64,000 nt of DNA from Trichomonas tenax (GCA_023091735.1 JALKBU010000052.1:1-64000); one strand, 5' to 3'. Positions 36,955 to 47,515 are shown, counted from the first letter of the stretch. Program-made: numbers and translations. Notes: a model not told the origin generated them from the letters alone.

Positions 36955-37730
36955 TAGTAGTGTATGAAGCGTGCTTTTGAGGTTCGCTTAAAATTCTTCA
37001 GTGTAGTGTGGTTCGTTTCTCTGTTCCTCTCCCTCCACAAAACAATTTACAACAGCGAACCTAAAAAGCATCACTTCATATATGTTTATCACCAATTTAT
37101 AAAATCATCTAAGTCCACCTATGATTTCATCCATCCCACAATAAATTTTTTCATGCACCCCTTAGCCCCTCCAAGGTGTCAGTTTGCGTCAAACTGATAC
37201 CGACAGGGGCGGAATTAATGAGGAAAAATAAAAAATGAGAGAGTAAATGATTTAAGTTTATTTAAGGGAGTATTGAAAAATTGAATGAAAACTAAAATCG
37301 CGAAATGAAAATAGACTGTTGTTTTGAATATTGAATGTAAATAATCGTCAGCACGTTAGTGAAGGTGAGCGGGGTTGTATAATGAACAAAATTTATGGAA
37401 AATTTATGAAAATTTAATTATGTAAAAATTTAATGAAAATTTTATGAAAAATTAATGATATTATGCTAATAAATAATTTAAATTTTATGAAAATTTCATG
37501 TTTGGAAAATTAGGTTTATTTTTATTTTTTTATTTTTATATAAATGACACAGAGGGTGAGAACATCAGCAATTTTAACTTCTGATTTTGCACATGAAGAA
37601 GTAAATAATATTTTAGATGAGGCAGATATCGAATAAGTTGATAAGTAGTAAATATTGTCCGATTAATGAATTAGGGAAGATTTGTGAAAGTTTCAAGATT
37701 AGGGCACAGGTCAGATATATTGATGAAAGA
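36955..37730 (+). repeat. Dispersed repeat family B, copy 2 (truncated at right)
   Basis: Homologous to 16125-16804: same pyrimidine stretch, same GTGTCAGTTTGCGTC palindromic zone, same coding remnant starting ATGACACAGAGGGTGAG at about 37541, and the same frame break after GCAGATATCGAATAAG. Homology stops abruptly at 37730. Confidence 0.7.
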
Positions 37731-37857
37731 TGAAGGGTCTGGCAGGTGTTAATGCATATATATGGCAATGGATATGTATAGAGTATATACCGTTAATGTT
37801 ATTTATCTAATTATTTTAAAAAAATATTGAAAATACAGAGTGTCACACCTTCTATTG

Positions 37858-38541
37858 GGTTGAATTTTTTCCCCGTTGACTTTTTTGAGTTTTGCGATTT
37901 TTAACGAGTAAACCACCCTATCAAGCCAATCTGAGAAGACATTTACGGGCTTTTCAGTGGTGCTGAGTATGTGAATAGCATTTGCTCGTCTATTTAAGTT
38001 GAGGATCTCCATGCCTCAATAAGATTGCAGCGAATTTTGACATGTAAAATAACGAAAGTCACTATTTTTGACAAGTATTATCTGATATTTGTCATGTAAA
38101 GTCAAAAATTTGATATGTAATGTTACCAATGAGCAAATTTTGTGTGAACTTGAAGTACCATAACGTTATGTATGCTCGATGCATGGGCAAAGGAATGACG
38201 TTTGACTCGTGCGCGTAGCGTATTTTTTCTTTTCTATTTTTTGATTTTTCGAGGGGAACTCTTGCAAAAATAAGCGAGCGAACGCTATAATAGTGAGATG
38301 TATTTGTTATAATCATCAATGAGATTCATAACAGAAGCTCATTAATGATTTGTAATGGGTTTCTGTTTGTAATCATATCTTGATTAAGTAATACCTTGCT
38401 AAGATCATGAAACAGATTGCGCCACTAGAATCAGCACCAACAAAAAGCACGTAAATGTTTCATCAGATTCGTCCAGGAAGGGTGGTTTACTCGTTAAAAA
38501 TCGCAAAACTCAAAAAAGTCAACCAGAAAAAAAGTGGAGCC
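37858..38541 (+). mobile_element. MITE family A, young copy 2 (684 bp)
   Basis: Same length and nearly the same sequence as the copy at 33769. TTCTATTG is duplicated at both ends (37850-37857 and 38542-38549). It lies between truncated repeat B and the surface-protein gene, ending 116 bp before that gene's ATG. Identity to copy 1 points to recent transposition. It carries the same ACATGT-family motifs (38034-38119). Confidence 0.9.
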
Positions 38542-38644
38542 TTCTATTGAAAAATATTTTTTCCAGGATTCTACCGGTAACAATTGATACATATTTTTGT
38601 CCATCACTGACACTTATAAATAGATGAGACCATTAATCGAATAT

Positions 38645-38652
38645 TCATTTGT
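38645..38652 (+). promoter_or_regulatory. Initiator of the surface-protein gene
   Basis: TCATTTGT, A+1 at 38647, 11 nt before ATG 38658. Confidence 0.5.
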
Positions 38653-38657
38653 CTTCA

Positions 38658-39761
38658 ATGATATTTCAAAAACATTTTCTGAAAGCATTGAAAATCATTT
38701 TGAAATACTTTCTCGGTAGATTATCAAAAATCATGCTGCTTTCCACGCTGCTATGGACATTGACATCGGGTCTTGAGAACCAAGAACTAAAAGCTCTTGA
38801 TGGTCCATGGTCTGAAGGAACCCAAGATTTAATAATTACTTATTGTTATTTTCATGATATTTCAATTATATCGAATCAAGCAATTATATCAACATCAAAT
38901 CAGAAAATGCTTAGAATACAGAACTGCTATCTATCGCAGCTATCAACAAACTACAAATTTGGTATCTATGCCGATCAGAAATTAATATTTATGGATTCAT
39001 GCATGCTTGCATGCAAATTATCAAGCACAGGTTCCTATTCAGCGTTTATTGAAGCCCAAAGTAACGCCGATAGAAAAGAAATCCACGGGACATCAGTTGC
39101 TGTTTGCTCAGGAATAGGTTCAGTATGGGAAATGACTAAATTACAAATGGATTATTCCAATTTCTCTGACAACACTCATTTCTCAAACTTACTGAACGAT
39201 CTGTCATCAGTAAACACACCTTCAAATACGTTTTTCGTCAACTCAAGATCACCAAAAAAAATATCGTGTTTCATGGAAAACGTTTCAACTATCGATTCAT
39301 TTGTCTTTTATAACAATAGTGGCTATAGCCTATGCCTCAAAAACTCTCGTACATCAATCAAAGGGTCATATTTCCTCAATAACCATGACTTCGATATCTA
39401 TTTGGAGAACTCCACATTAAGTATTGCCAACTGCAGTTTCACCAACAAATCAATCAATGATGATTCGAATGTAACCATTCTCACAGGAAATCTTTACGCC
39501 GTTTATAGCGTCCCAAAGAATTACTATAACAATGCTCTAATGGGTGTCCAATTAAAGCACTGCGAAAACGCTCCACTTCCTGGCTTCACAATTTTTCCAA
39601 TTTTGAGAACACCTTCAACAACACCTGCTACAACACCATCAACAACACCACAATTGACACCACGTCCTAACTGCAAACTTGAAGAAGCAGACATCGAAAA
39701 TCGTAAGAAATACAAACGCATCAAAGTGATCTTCTCACTTGGTTCATCAATGATGTTCTGA
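38658..39761 (+). CDS. Putative secreted surface protein (Pmp/beta-helix-like)
   Basis: 367 residues. The N-terminus carries a basic region then a hydrophobic stretch IMLLSTLLWTLTSG (about 28-41), a probable signal sequence or anchor. The body repeats short units such as MLRIQNCYLSQLS, LIFMDSCML, SLSIANCSF-like segments rich in N-C-x-F/Y, the pattern of parallel beta-helix (polymorphic-membrane-protein-like) domains. A Thr/Pro linker (TPSTTPATTPSTTP, about 320-335) precedes a conserved tail KKYKRIKVIFSLGSSMMF. No final transmembrane helix or GPI signal is evident. A decayed paralogue with the same tail follows at 40.4-41.4 kb. Confidence 0.65.
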   Translation: MIFQKHFLKALKIILKYFLGRLSKIMLLSTLLWTLTSGLENQELKALDGPWSEGTQDLIITYCYFHDISIISNQAIISTSNQKMLRIQNCYLSQLSTNYKFGIYADQKLIFMDSCMLACKLSSTGSYSAFIEAQSNADRKEIHGTSVAVCSGIGSVWEMTKLQMDYSNFSDNTHFSNLLNDLSSVNTPSNTFFVNSRSPKKISCFMENVSTIDSFVFYNNSGYSLCLKNSRTSIKGSYFLNNHDFDIYLENSTLSIANCSFTNKSINDDSNVTILTGNLYAVYSVPKNYYNNALMGVQLKHCENAPLPGFTIFPILRTPSTTPATTPSTTPQLTPRPNCKLEEADIENRKKYKRIKVIFSLGSSMMF

Positions 39762-40410
39762 TTTTATATATATTATGTTTATAGAAATAAAAGAATGTTC
39801 TAATAAAATCAGACTTACCGGAATTGGGTGGCTTGAAATAATAATACAGAGAAAATTCTCTATCGAATGAATCAGCTTTTATCATCAAATTCTTGCATTT
39901 TTAGATTAATCAAATTCAAACGTTCGCGTTTCAGTTGATTTTATTGTAAAATATAACGAAAATCATCGAAGAATGAAGTTTTACGGCTTTAAACAAGACC
40001 AATGGTGTATAGAAATTTCCAAAAGTGCGATTTTTGTTTCAAATCATTATAAAACAGAAATATACACTATGCGATGCACAAAAATTAATGCCAGTTTCCG
40101 AAATGAAAAGATTTTAATTTTCCGGTAGACATTGAATTTTTTTAAGGATGCTTTAACTATCCATATATATGTTGCATTTATGCACAATACTGATACACAT
40201 TTTGGAAAATAGTGCTATGGATTCAAACTTATAACTTCACATGTTGCGACGAAATTCGAAATTTTAATTTGGCAGGTATTACTATTATCGAATCATTATT
40301 CTAGACACATATTCTATACATATAGTAGCATAGTACCATATAAGTTTTAAACTTGTGAGTCAATGCTATTCCAAGTTATAGAGGCAACAAAAAAAGTCGT
40401 GATTTAGGAC
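39762..40410. other. Spacer between surface-protein gene and its decayed paralogue
   Basis: AT-rich, no gene or repeat recognised. Confidence 0.4.
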
Positions 40411-40434
40411 ATCCTTAAGACAAAAAGTGTTTTT

Positions 40435-41369
40435 CGTTTTCTTCTTCGTGTGTGCTTCTTCTATTAACAAAAATGACGAATATCTACACACAGGTCCTAT
40501 CATTTCTGAGTCCGAAGGGGTGAGTTTGAAAGATTGCTATTTCACGACATTTCAATAGATTCAAATTTACTGTGGCTCTGAAAAAAACCTTAGAATACAG
40601 AACTGCTATATATCCAATTTAGTGACTGCTTCATGGTATTGTATCTTTGGAGAAGGCCATGTTTAATATCAATACGTTTGCACAATGAATTGTACGTCAA
40701 CATCAATATACGATCATGCTGCTGTCATATGTGCAAATAACACACAAAAGTCAGCAGAAATTGATCAGGACACGATTTCTCTTTGCATGAATGTTCAACA
40801 TCTTTGGTTTATGGAAAAGTCATCAATAAAACAGTCCAATTTCTCGTACAATATGCCGTCTAGTGATGCAGTTTATCTGAATTCTATCAATCAACAGCCT
40901 GGAGATAATTATTTTATTTCTAATAATGGTCCTAAAGCCTCATTAGCATGCAAATATTCAGATCTAATGAGTGTGCAAGTGTTCTACAAATGATGTTTTG
41001 TCCTTGCAGAACTCAAATTGAAAAATTAATCAAGGTTACTTCCTAAACAACGGCCGCTACGATATATACTTTGATTATTCAACCGCTGATGTGTCAAATT
41101 GCTATTTCACGAATATTTCAACAAATGAAATTCAAAACCTTATAAGAGGAAGCAATGATATTCCATTGGCCATTGGCGCTCCAACAGCATTTAATAATGT
41201 TAAAATTGGAGCTCGAAATGCTATCAATAAATACTGTCCAAACAGGAAATTACCAGGAATTACGATAACAGCAAGAAATTGCTATGTAGACCCCAACAGA
41301 TTGGAGTTTAGAAAGAGATACAAACATGTTAAGGTTGTTTTTTTACTCGGATCATCATTGATGTATTAA
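40435..41369 (+). pseudogene. Decayed paralogue of the surface protein
   Basis: Reading the three frames together recovers the same architecture as 38658-39761: a hydrophobic start (VFFFVCASS), SLKDCYFTTF before a stop, LRIQNCYISNL, then an open stretch 40685-40993 (MNCTSTSIYDH...), a frameshift near 40990, and 41091-41369 with SNCYFTNIS and the tail RKRYKHVKVVFLLGSSLMY. At least two stops and one frameshift break it. The Thr/Pro linker of the intact copy is missing. Confidence 0.7.
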
Positions 41370-41640
41370 TTCTTGTTATTGAACTGTTTGCTAACTAAAA
41401 TCTTATATTTTATAGATATTATATAATAATCACGATGTGTTTTTCTTGTTTTGTATCAATTATCAAATATATTTTTTCTTTTTTGATCTAAAATTGAATA
41501 GCTGTTGTTTGAAATGCCTTGAATTGAGTTTCTCCTCCTATATGACAAAAGATATTTTGATAATTCCTTTTTTTTTGAATATGATCAAAATAAGTAAAAC
41601 AGATTAACGAAATACAATTTATATAAACATACACAAAGAG
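41370..41640. other. AT-rich spacer
   Basis: Nothing recognised; very AT-rich. Confidence 0.4.
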
Positions 41641-42036
41641 TTATTTCATACATTTCGTTGATGCCAATTTCATCACTTTAGTAATGAGCCGTGTGATCAT
41701 ATAATTGCTCAATGTTGACATGCAGACATAACCTCCATTGACTTGATCATAGATTTGGCACATTTGAACATATCTGATTATTGTCACTCTTTTGAACGGT
41801 ATTCAGTTTCTTAAGCAGTGCTCTCGAATGTAGAGGATTGCATCTATTGGTGTATCAAACTTTGTGCCATTAGAGTCCTTTATATTAAACGGAATCAAAA
41901 TATCTTTTTGTTTGTTGTATTCACTCAGACCAAATGTGAATTTTAAGCTGCCAAGTAGTTTCTACTGTTCTATTGATAGTAGAGAAGGAAGCTGCTGGAC
42001 AATACTCGCTGGATTGCTGCTGTTATTCTGCAGCAT
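41641..42036 (-). pseudogene. Hidden 131-codon pseudogene with two stop codons
   Basis: On the minus strand a single frame runs from ATG 42036 to TAA 41641 with only two internal stops (TAG about codon 25, TGA about codon 71). It reads like a real protein: LPSLLSIEQ, then KLLGSLKFTFGLSEYN, TKFDTPIDAILYIREHCLRN, and CQIYDQVNGGYVCMSTL. I do not recognise the family. The absence of frameshifts suggests recent death, or a very old helper of the adjoining repeats. Confidence 0.5.
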
Positions 42037-42877
42037 TTAAAAATTATGATTCGATTTTTTCAATGTGTTTTCGTAACCTTTCCAATTTTGAATACGTCTG
42101 TGGTTATCATTCGTTCCTTATTTTTGTTGCTTCTAATGAATGCTTTGGTGCTGTGTTTCATGATATTTGGCAGTACATCATCAGATATTTTTTATGAGAA
42201 ACTGATGAGAGTAAAATTTTCTGTAACCTTGAGTTTAAATATTGTTTTATGTGATCTAAAATGGGGTTATTTTTTAATTCTTATTTCAAATTTTTGTGTC
42301 ACATACATTGGAACGCTTCAGCTATTCCTTTGACTTATAATTTCTTTCTGTAGGTGTATCCACAAATATAGTGTTGTCAATAATGCCATCGTTTATGATA
42401 ATTATGTTTTTTTTTTAATATGATTTTGATATATCTTGATATTCATCATTATAGAATTAACAATGTTTGTAGTTGTTCTGTGAAATAATAGCCTAATGGT
42501 GTGTAGTAATTGACACAATGTAAAAGTTCGTCAAATATTGATATTTCATGAACTTAGTTTCATTGGGTTATATGAAGCTGAAGCATACGAATAATAGACG
42601 TTTGAATTTAGTTTTTTATTGGTATGAAATGTTAATATTAATATTCACGCTGAGAATGAAATATTTAATCATCAAAATTAAATATTAATTTTGACTTGGA
42701 TTATCCATCAAAAACAATATTCCATCAAAAGTCTACGATGGATGTTAAGAGATTTGATGAGATTGTGATCAATGAATTAGACAAAAATAAAACAAATAAA
42801 TGAGAAAATTATGATATAAAATTTATAGTCATATAGAAATTTGGAGTCAAAAATAATGTGTTTCGACCAGTTTTCGA
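42037..42877. other. Region upstream of the 780-residue orphan gene
   Basis: AT-rich; a short plus-strand hydrophobic frame (42046-42333) lacks support. TCAAAAAT at 42847-42854 may be a weak initiator for the following gene. Confidence 0.4.
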
Positions 42878-45220
42878 ATGTTGCAATCTTTTTCTTTCAT
42901 TAAAGATTGTTGGAATTCAAGAATGGGAATGAAAGAGTTCATAAATGGCGTCAAAACCGGAAATCATGGCGATCCATCGTCAATTCTCGAAGTTTTGATG
43001 GATTTAATATCAAATTCTTCATTTTCTAATCAATATTTTATCGATTGTGCATCGGAAATGATAATCAAATATCAATATTTGGTACTAAGCACCATTGATT
43101 TATCGAATAATAACACTATTAATGGATTTTGCATTTTATTTTCTCAAAAAGCGTCAGAAATTATCGACAAAATCATACCTGGAACGCGAGAGTCAGCGAT
43201 TTGTGCGTTAAATATACTCGAAATTGCATTATCAACAAAAGATTTTGATTTAATGCACTCAACGATTCAATCTTTAGTGATAAATCCATTATTTTCAGTA
43301 TTAATAGCATCTGCTCGCTTATATTGCTACGAAGAATTCTTAAAAATTCAAGAAAAAATGATAGAAATACAAAAAATATATAAATTCGATAAAAGTCAAG
43401 GAACAAGATATCTCAAAATGGCTGTTTTCGCCGAAAAAATAGCAAAGGTTAAACTCGTTTATCAAATGCTCAACGCAACAAATATAATAATTTCATCATT
43501 CTTCTTTTGGGTTCCTGAATATAAATTACTTTCCCTGTTCAGGACCTACAACGTTCGCCAAATATATTTAGCTGCTGTTCAATCGTTTTTTGATAATCCA
43601 ACTTTATCCAACGCTTATTCGATAACAAACTATATATTTCGTGTCCTCCCACACATTACTCATAAATTAACATATTACACAGAGATAGATCCCTATTCAT
43701 TCAATAATAACGCTGTTTCACAGATTTTATTAAGTTTTTCACCAATTTTATTGCAAAATAATCAATTTCCAATTTCAGTCAATGAACTTGTAAATTTGCT
43801 TTGTTCTGTTCCAAGTGATTATTCAGATGCAGAACTACCTAATTTAATACTGCAATACCCTGCATTATCATCTCTTTTAGTTCCAAGATTCATTTCAAAT
43901 GCTAAAGATCCTCGAAAAATTAATGATTGTGTTGAGATACTGAAAAAAGTTTCTGGACAACGAATGGAAGATATGAGAAATCTTGTGTGTAAGCAGAATC
44001 TTCTTGAAGACTTTTTGGACTCTCTTCAGTCTTTAATGGTTGATGTTACTCAACAAAATGATTTCGAATTGATTTGGAATTATTTTTTGTATTTGATTTA
44101 TGTTTCGTGGCGTTCTAATTCTGTTTCTCTCCAAAATAATCTTAGAAAATACATAGCTAAGCTTCCAAGCGATATCAGGAATATCGTTGAAACAATGGTT
44201 GGTTTGAAAGAACTTAATATGGTTAATGTTGATTTTAAAACAATTAATCAAGTTCAAAGTTCATTTTCTTACAGAGAAAAATGCATAAATTTCTTTAGCA
44301 TGCTTATTTCTATTGATGATAATGGTGTTGATGCAGCAATTGACCTCTGTAAGAAAGAAACTTATTTATTTTCGATTATTTTCTTTTGGGCAATTTTAAC
44401 ACAAAGAAAATGCGCTTTTAATTTAATCAAAGCAAAATTTCCTGATAACCATTTACTTAATTATATCCACAACATCATGGTTTACACGCTAGCTCAAGAT
44501 ATAAGGCATCCGTCGATTTCTTATTTAGATATCAACAGCGGAGTTTGCGCTGAAAGAAATCTCGACGAAATCAATTTCAATCTCGCAAAAATGATTTTGT
44601 TGTTGCTTCAAGTTGATTCAGTTAAGCAACCGATGATATATAATGTCATAGTAACATGGAGAACATGGTTTTTGAAGTTCGGTTTCTTGCCTGTTTGCAA
44701 ATCAATAATGAATATTATGAAATATCAAACAGAAGATAACTCAGACAAAGACAGTGTCAAATATCTTTATTCTGCTGTTGCTTATTTGATTGTATCATCA
44801 TCAGAACGCAATGATGAGAATCTCCATGACCTCATTGACTTTATTGCATCATCAGTGACAAGCATGAGATTTTTAGATTCACTTTCCATCGCTTATGGAA
44901 TGGCGCATTTTGTTATGGTTATAATTTTGAGCATGGAATCATTTTGGGATGATTCATTCAAGAAAATCATCGACGCAAGCAGAAGCATATTGACTGAAAA
45001 ATTCGATGCTGTGAGTACTCCAATGGCATTTGCAACAACGATTGTTAAACTTTCATTATACATTCCTATCATTCAGCCATTTCTTCCCAAAGATTTGTTC
45101 TCCATTTGCATTGCAAGAAACGAGTGGAGTTCTTCGATAGATTTCTTCATTGCTATGGGTATTTCTAATCGTGGAAGCTCCGAAGAATCTCCAGATATCA
45201 TTAATTTAGATAATACTTGA
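42878..45220 (+). CDS. Large helical protein of unknown function
   Basis: 780 residues, almost entirely alpha-helical by composition, AT-rich codons, no coiled-coil heptads, no signal peptide, no clear transmembrane segment. Helix pairs of 30-40 residues recur, as in HEAT/ARM-like solenoids (for example ESAICALNILEIALS and AVAYLIVSSSERNDENL), so an adaptor or transport-receptor-like scaffold is possible. I cannot assign a family. An out-of-frame ATG at 42856 lies 22 bp upstream. Confidence 0.75.
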   Translation: MLQSFSFIKDCWNSRMGMKEFINGVKTGNHGDPSSILEVLMDLISNSSFSNQYFIDCASEMIIKYQYLVLSTIDLSNNNTINGFCILFSQKASEIIDKIIPGTRESAICALNILEIALSTKDFDLMHSTIQSLVINPLFSVLIASARLYCYEEFLKIQEKMIEIQKIYKFDKSQGTRYLKMAVFAEKIAKVKLVYQMLNATNIIISSFFFWVPEYKLLSLFRTYNVRQIYLAAVQSFFDNPTLSNAYSITNYIFRVLPHITHKLTYYTEIDPYSFNNNAVSQILLSFSPILLQNNQFPISVNELVNLLCSVPSDYSDAELPNLILQYPALSSLLVPRFISNAKDPRKINDCVEILKKVSGQRMEDMRNLVCKQNLLEDFLDSLQSLMVDVTQQNDFELIWNYFLYLIYVSWRSNSVSLQNNLRKYIAKLPSDIRNIVETMVGLKELNMVNVDFKTINQVQSSFSYREKCINFFSMLISIDDNGVDAAIDLCKKETYLFSIIFFWAILTQRKCAFNLIKAKFPDNHLLNYIHNIMVYTLAQDIRHPSISYLDINSGVCAERNLDEINFNLAKMILLLLQVDSVKQPMIYNVIVTWRTWFLKFGFLPVCKSIMNIMKYQTEDNSDKDSVKYLYSAVAYLIVSSSERNDENLHDLIDFIASSVTSMRFLDSLSIAYGMAHFVMVIILSMESFWDDSFKKIIDASRSILTEKFDAVSTPMAFATTIVKLSLYIPIIQPFLPKDLFSICIARNEWSSSIDFFIAMGISNRGSSEESPDIINLDNT

Positions 45221-45297
45221 AATTTTTTTATTAATAAAGTTTTTGTTTGTATTTTTTCTTAAAAATAATATTAGAATGACATTATTTTATTGAAGGA

Positions 45298-46320
45298 TTA
45301 CATGAGAATAGAATCTGGGATCTTTGTTTCTTTGAGTTTCAACTTATTCATTCTGATATTGATGTTCGAAGGAACAATTATTTTGCGATTTTTTATTGGC
45401 GAAATCTTTGAATATTTTGGTTTTGAAACTAATGGGGAAGACATTGTTACCTTCGTCGGAAAGTTTGGAAGCGGTAGTTCGTTGTTGTAAGAGTTTAATT
45501 CCCTTACAATTTCATCAGCTGTTGCTCTTTCAGCTGGATTTGCAACGAGCGCCATTCCCACAACTTTCTTCAATATTCCGGGCCACGAAGCAGGAATTCT
45601 TATCTTGGTGTTCAATATCTGGTCTTTGAAGGGAACATCTGTGTCCATCCATGGGAAGTATCCATTACACATCACGTATAGACACATTCCTGCAGCCCAA
45701 ACATCAGGAGCGAAAGGATCGGCAAATGGAGATGAATTGAAGAGCTCTGGAGCCATATATTCCATTGTTCCACAGAACGTTGTCCTCAGTACTCTCTTTA
45801 GCTTCATTTCTTGGTCCATTTTTTGGTTGTTTTGGAATATCTTGAAACTCTTCGCTAAACCAAAATCGATCAATTTCGGTGTTCCATCATCCATTATAAC
45901 AATGTTCTCGAGCTTAACGTCTCTGTGAGCAATGGAATGTGAGTGTAGATAAGCCAAAGCCTCGAAGATTTGTTTCATTATATCAAGTGCAACTTTGCTT
46001 TCGAACATTCCTTTTTGATCGAGAATCTTCACCAAATCTCCTCTTTGTCCGTATTCGATGACGAGGATGATGTTGTCTTTCTCGTAGCACACTTCGTAGA
46101 GCTGGATGATGTTTAGATGTCTTATTTGCTGCATCAGTCGTATTTCGCTTTCAAGGTTCATCATAGCCTTTGGATTTTGGTTGTTTCGCTCGACAACTTT
46201 TAAAGCGTATGGTTGAAGTGTTTCATCGTTTTCCTTGAAAGCTTGATAGACGATGCTGTTGACAGTGGTGGTAATGACCTTCGTAACAGTATATTTGCCA
46301 CTAGCAAGCTTAGTGAGCAT
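45298..46320 (-). CDS. CAMK/AMPK-like Ser/Thr protein kinase with altered glycine loop
   Basis: 340 residues; kinase domain about 8-265 and a basic 75-residue tail. Present: ATP-binding Lys in YALKVV, the C-helix Glu in LESEI, HRDVKLEN, DFGLAKS, and APEL with VWAAGMCLYVMCNGYFPW in the CAMK style. The activation segment holds a TTFCGTMEYMAPE stretch. Unusually, the glycine-rich loop reads KVITTTVNSIVYQAF with no glycine at all, so ATP binding may be weakened though the catalytic residues are intact. The initiator TCATTTCT (A+1 at 46330, 10 nt leader) fits the fuller Trichomonas consensus TCAYTWYT. Confidence 0.88.
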   Translation of the reverse strand: MLTKLASGKYTVTKVITTTVNSIVYQAFKENDETLQPYALKVVERNNQNPKAMMNLESEIRLMQQIRHLNIIQLYEVCYEKDNIILVIEYGQRGDLVKILDQKGMFESKVALDIMKQIFEALAYLHSHSIAHRDVKLENIVIMDDGTPKLIDFGLAKSFKIFQNNQKMDQEMKLKRVLRTTFCGTMEYMAPELFNSSPFADPFAPDVWAAGMCLYVMCNGYFPWMDTDVPFKDQILNTKIRIPASWPGILKKVVGMALVANPAERATADEIVRELNSYNNELPLPNFPTKVTMSSPLVSKPKYSKISPIKNRKIIVPSNINIRMNKLKLKETKIPDSILM

Positions 46321-46324
46321 TTAA

Positions 46325-46332
46325 AGAAATGA
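46325..46332 (-). promoter_or_regulatory. Initiator of the CAMK-like kinase gene
   Basis: TCATTTCT, A+1 at 46330; the best match in the window to the extended trichomonad initiator. Confidence 0.7.
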
Positions 46333-46918
46333 GAAAACCAAGATTTTGGATATTGAAAGGAATTCAATTCAATTTTGATGCGTTTTTTCTAAAATCAGAG
46401 AACAAATGAGAGGGAGCAAAAGACGTTAAAGCTGTGAAATTGCAACAATAATCTACACTTATCACCAAGTTTTCGGCCATATTTAACTAATTTGTAATAA
46501 TTTTTGTGATATGTCGATGGATAAATGAATATACCTTTAGTTATTAGAAAAATATCATTCATTGCATCTATGTTTGTTATTATTATAATATAAATTGTAT
46601 GATTTAACGTCCGATCAGTTGAAAATTTAGATCAAAATTTTAATAATGGGTATTTATAGTGAACTCTGCAGACAAATTCTTTCTTATTCGAATGAACTTA
46701 ATATCATTCCTTACTTTAGTTAAAATTATTGTGAATAAAATATCATTTTGTTGTATTGATAAATAAACATATAGATAGATTGCTATGGTCAATAGATGAT
46801 GAATGATCGATGAACAGTTTGATGATATGTGAGATCTAATTCTAAATCGTCCGAAAACATAATAAAAACAGTATCGCTATTTATAACAACAAAAAGTTAT
46901 GGGTAACACAAAGCATGA
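46333..46918. other. Intergenic AT-rich spacer
   Basis: About 590 bp without a supported gene or repeat. Confidence 0.45.
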
Positions 46919-47425
46919 TTAAGCTTTGCGCATGATTTCAACTAAAAGGTTAATATCGAATCTTTGGTGAATTACATCGGTCATTTTTGTGCAATCAAAT
47001 TCCGGAATGATGTCGAGTTGGAACGACCTCCACTCCGGCATTTGGGCCTCTGGAGCTTCATCTTGAACGTCGTCAAATATTGTTGGATATCTTTGAACCT
47101 GACGACTTGCAGGATTTAAGTCGTATGGATCTATGTAGATGTTCTTGAGCTCTGAGTGAATCTCCATTAAATTCACTGCTGGCTGCGGGGGAACTTTAGA
47201 AATTGTTGAAAGTGTCGCTAATTCATCTCTCGAGTTGTCTTTCGGCATGTTGAGATACGCTGATATTGTACCTTGCTTTGGTTCGGAATTATCATTTTTA
47301 TTTTTGTTTTCTTTCGGAGACTGCTGTTTTGATTGTTCCTTATCCTTTGGTTTTAATTCCAAGTCGCTGCAGTAATATGAATCGGAATAATATCCAGTGT
47401 AATCATCAGACTCGCTAGAATCCAT
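46919..47425 (-). CDS. Hypothetical acidic protein
   Basis: 168 residues. N-terminus is Ser/Asp/Tyr-rich and disordered (SSESDDYTGYYSDSYY), then Lys/Gln/Asn-rich, then a more ordered C-terminal half (RSFQLDIIPEFDCTKM and NLLVEIMRKA). No family recognised. It shares a 250-bp divergent upstream region with the Rab gene, which contains ACATGT-family motifs. Confidence 0.65.
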   Translation of the reverse strand: MDSSESDDYTGYYSDSYYCSDLELKPKDKEQSKQQSPKENKNKNDNSEPKQGTISAYLNMPKDNSRDELATLSTISKVPPQPAVNLMEIHSELKNIYIDPYDLNPASRQVQRYPTIFDDVQDEAPEAQMPEWRSFQLDIIPEFDCTKMTDVIHQRFDINLLVEIMRKA

Positions 47426-47439
47426 TTTATATTTTCATA

Positions 47440-47515
47440 TCACATGTCGCTATTTTACTCTGTAGTATTGACATGTAAATAATTCAATTATAATTAATAT
47501 GTCAAGTAAAAAATT
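47440..47515. promoter_or_regulatory. ACATGT-family motifs between divergent genes
   Basis: CACATGTCGC (47441), ATTGACATGTAAATAA (47467) and ATATGTCAAGTAAAAA (47498) in mixed orientation between the start codons at 47425 and 47720; a possible bidirectional promoter. Confidence 0.5.

Noticed and set aside
36964..37197. 77-codon frame in repeat B copy 2
   Set aside because: Not open in copy 1; lies in the non-coding leader of the repeat.
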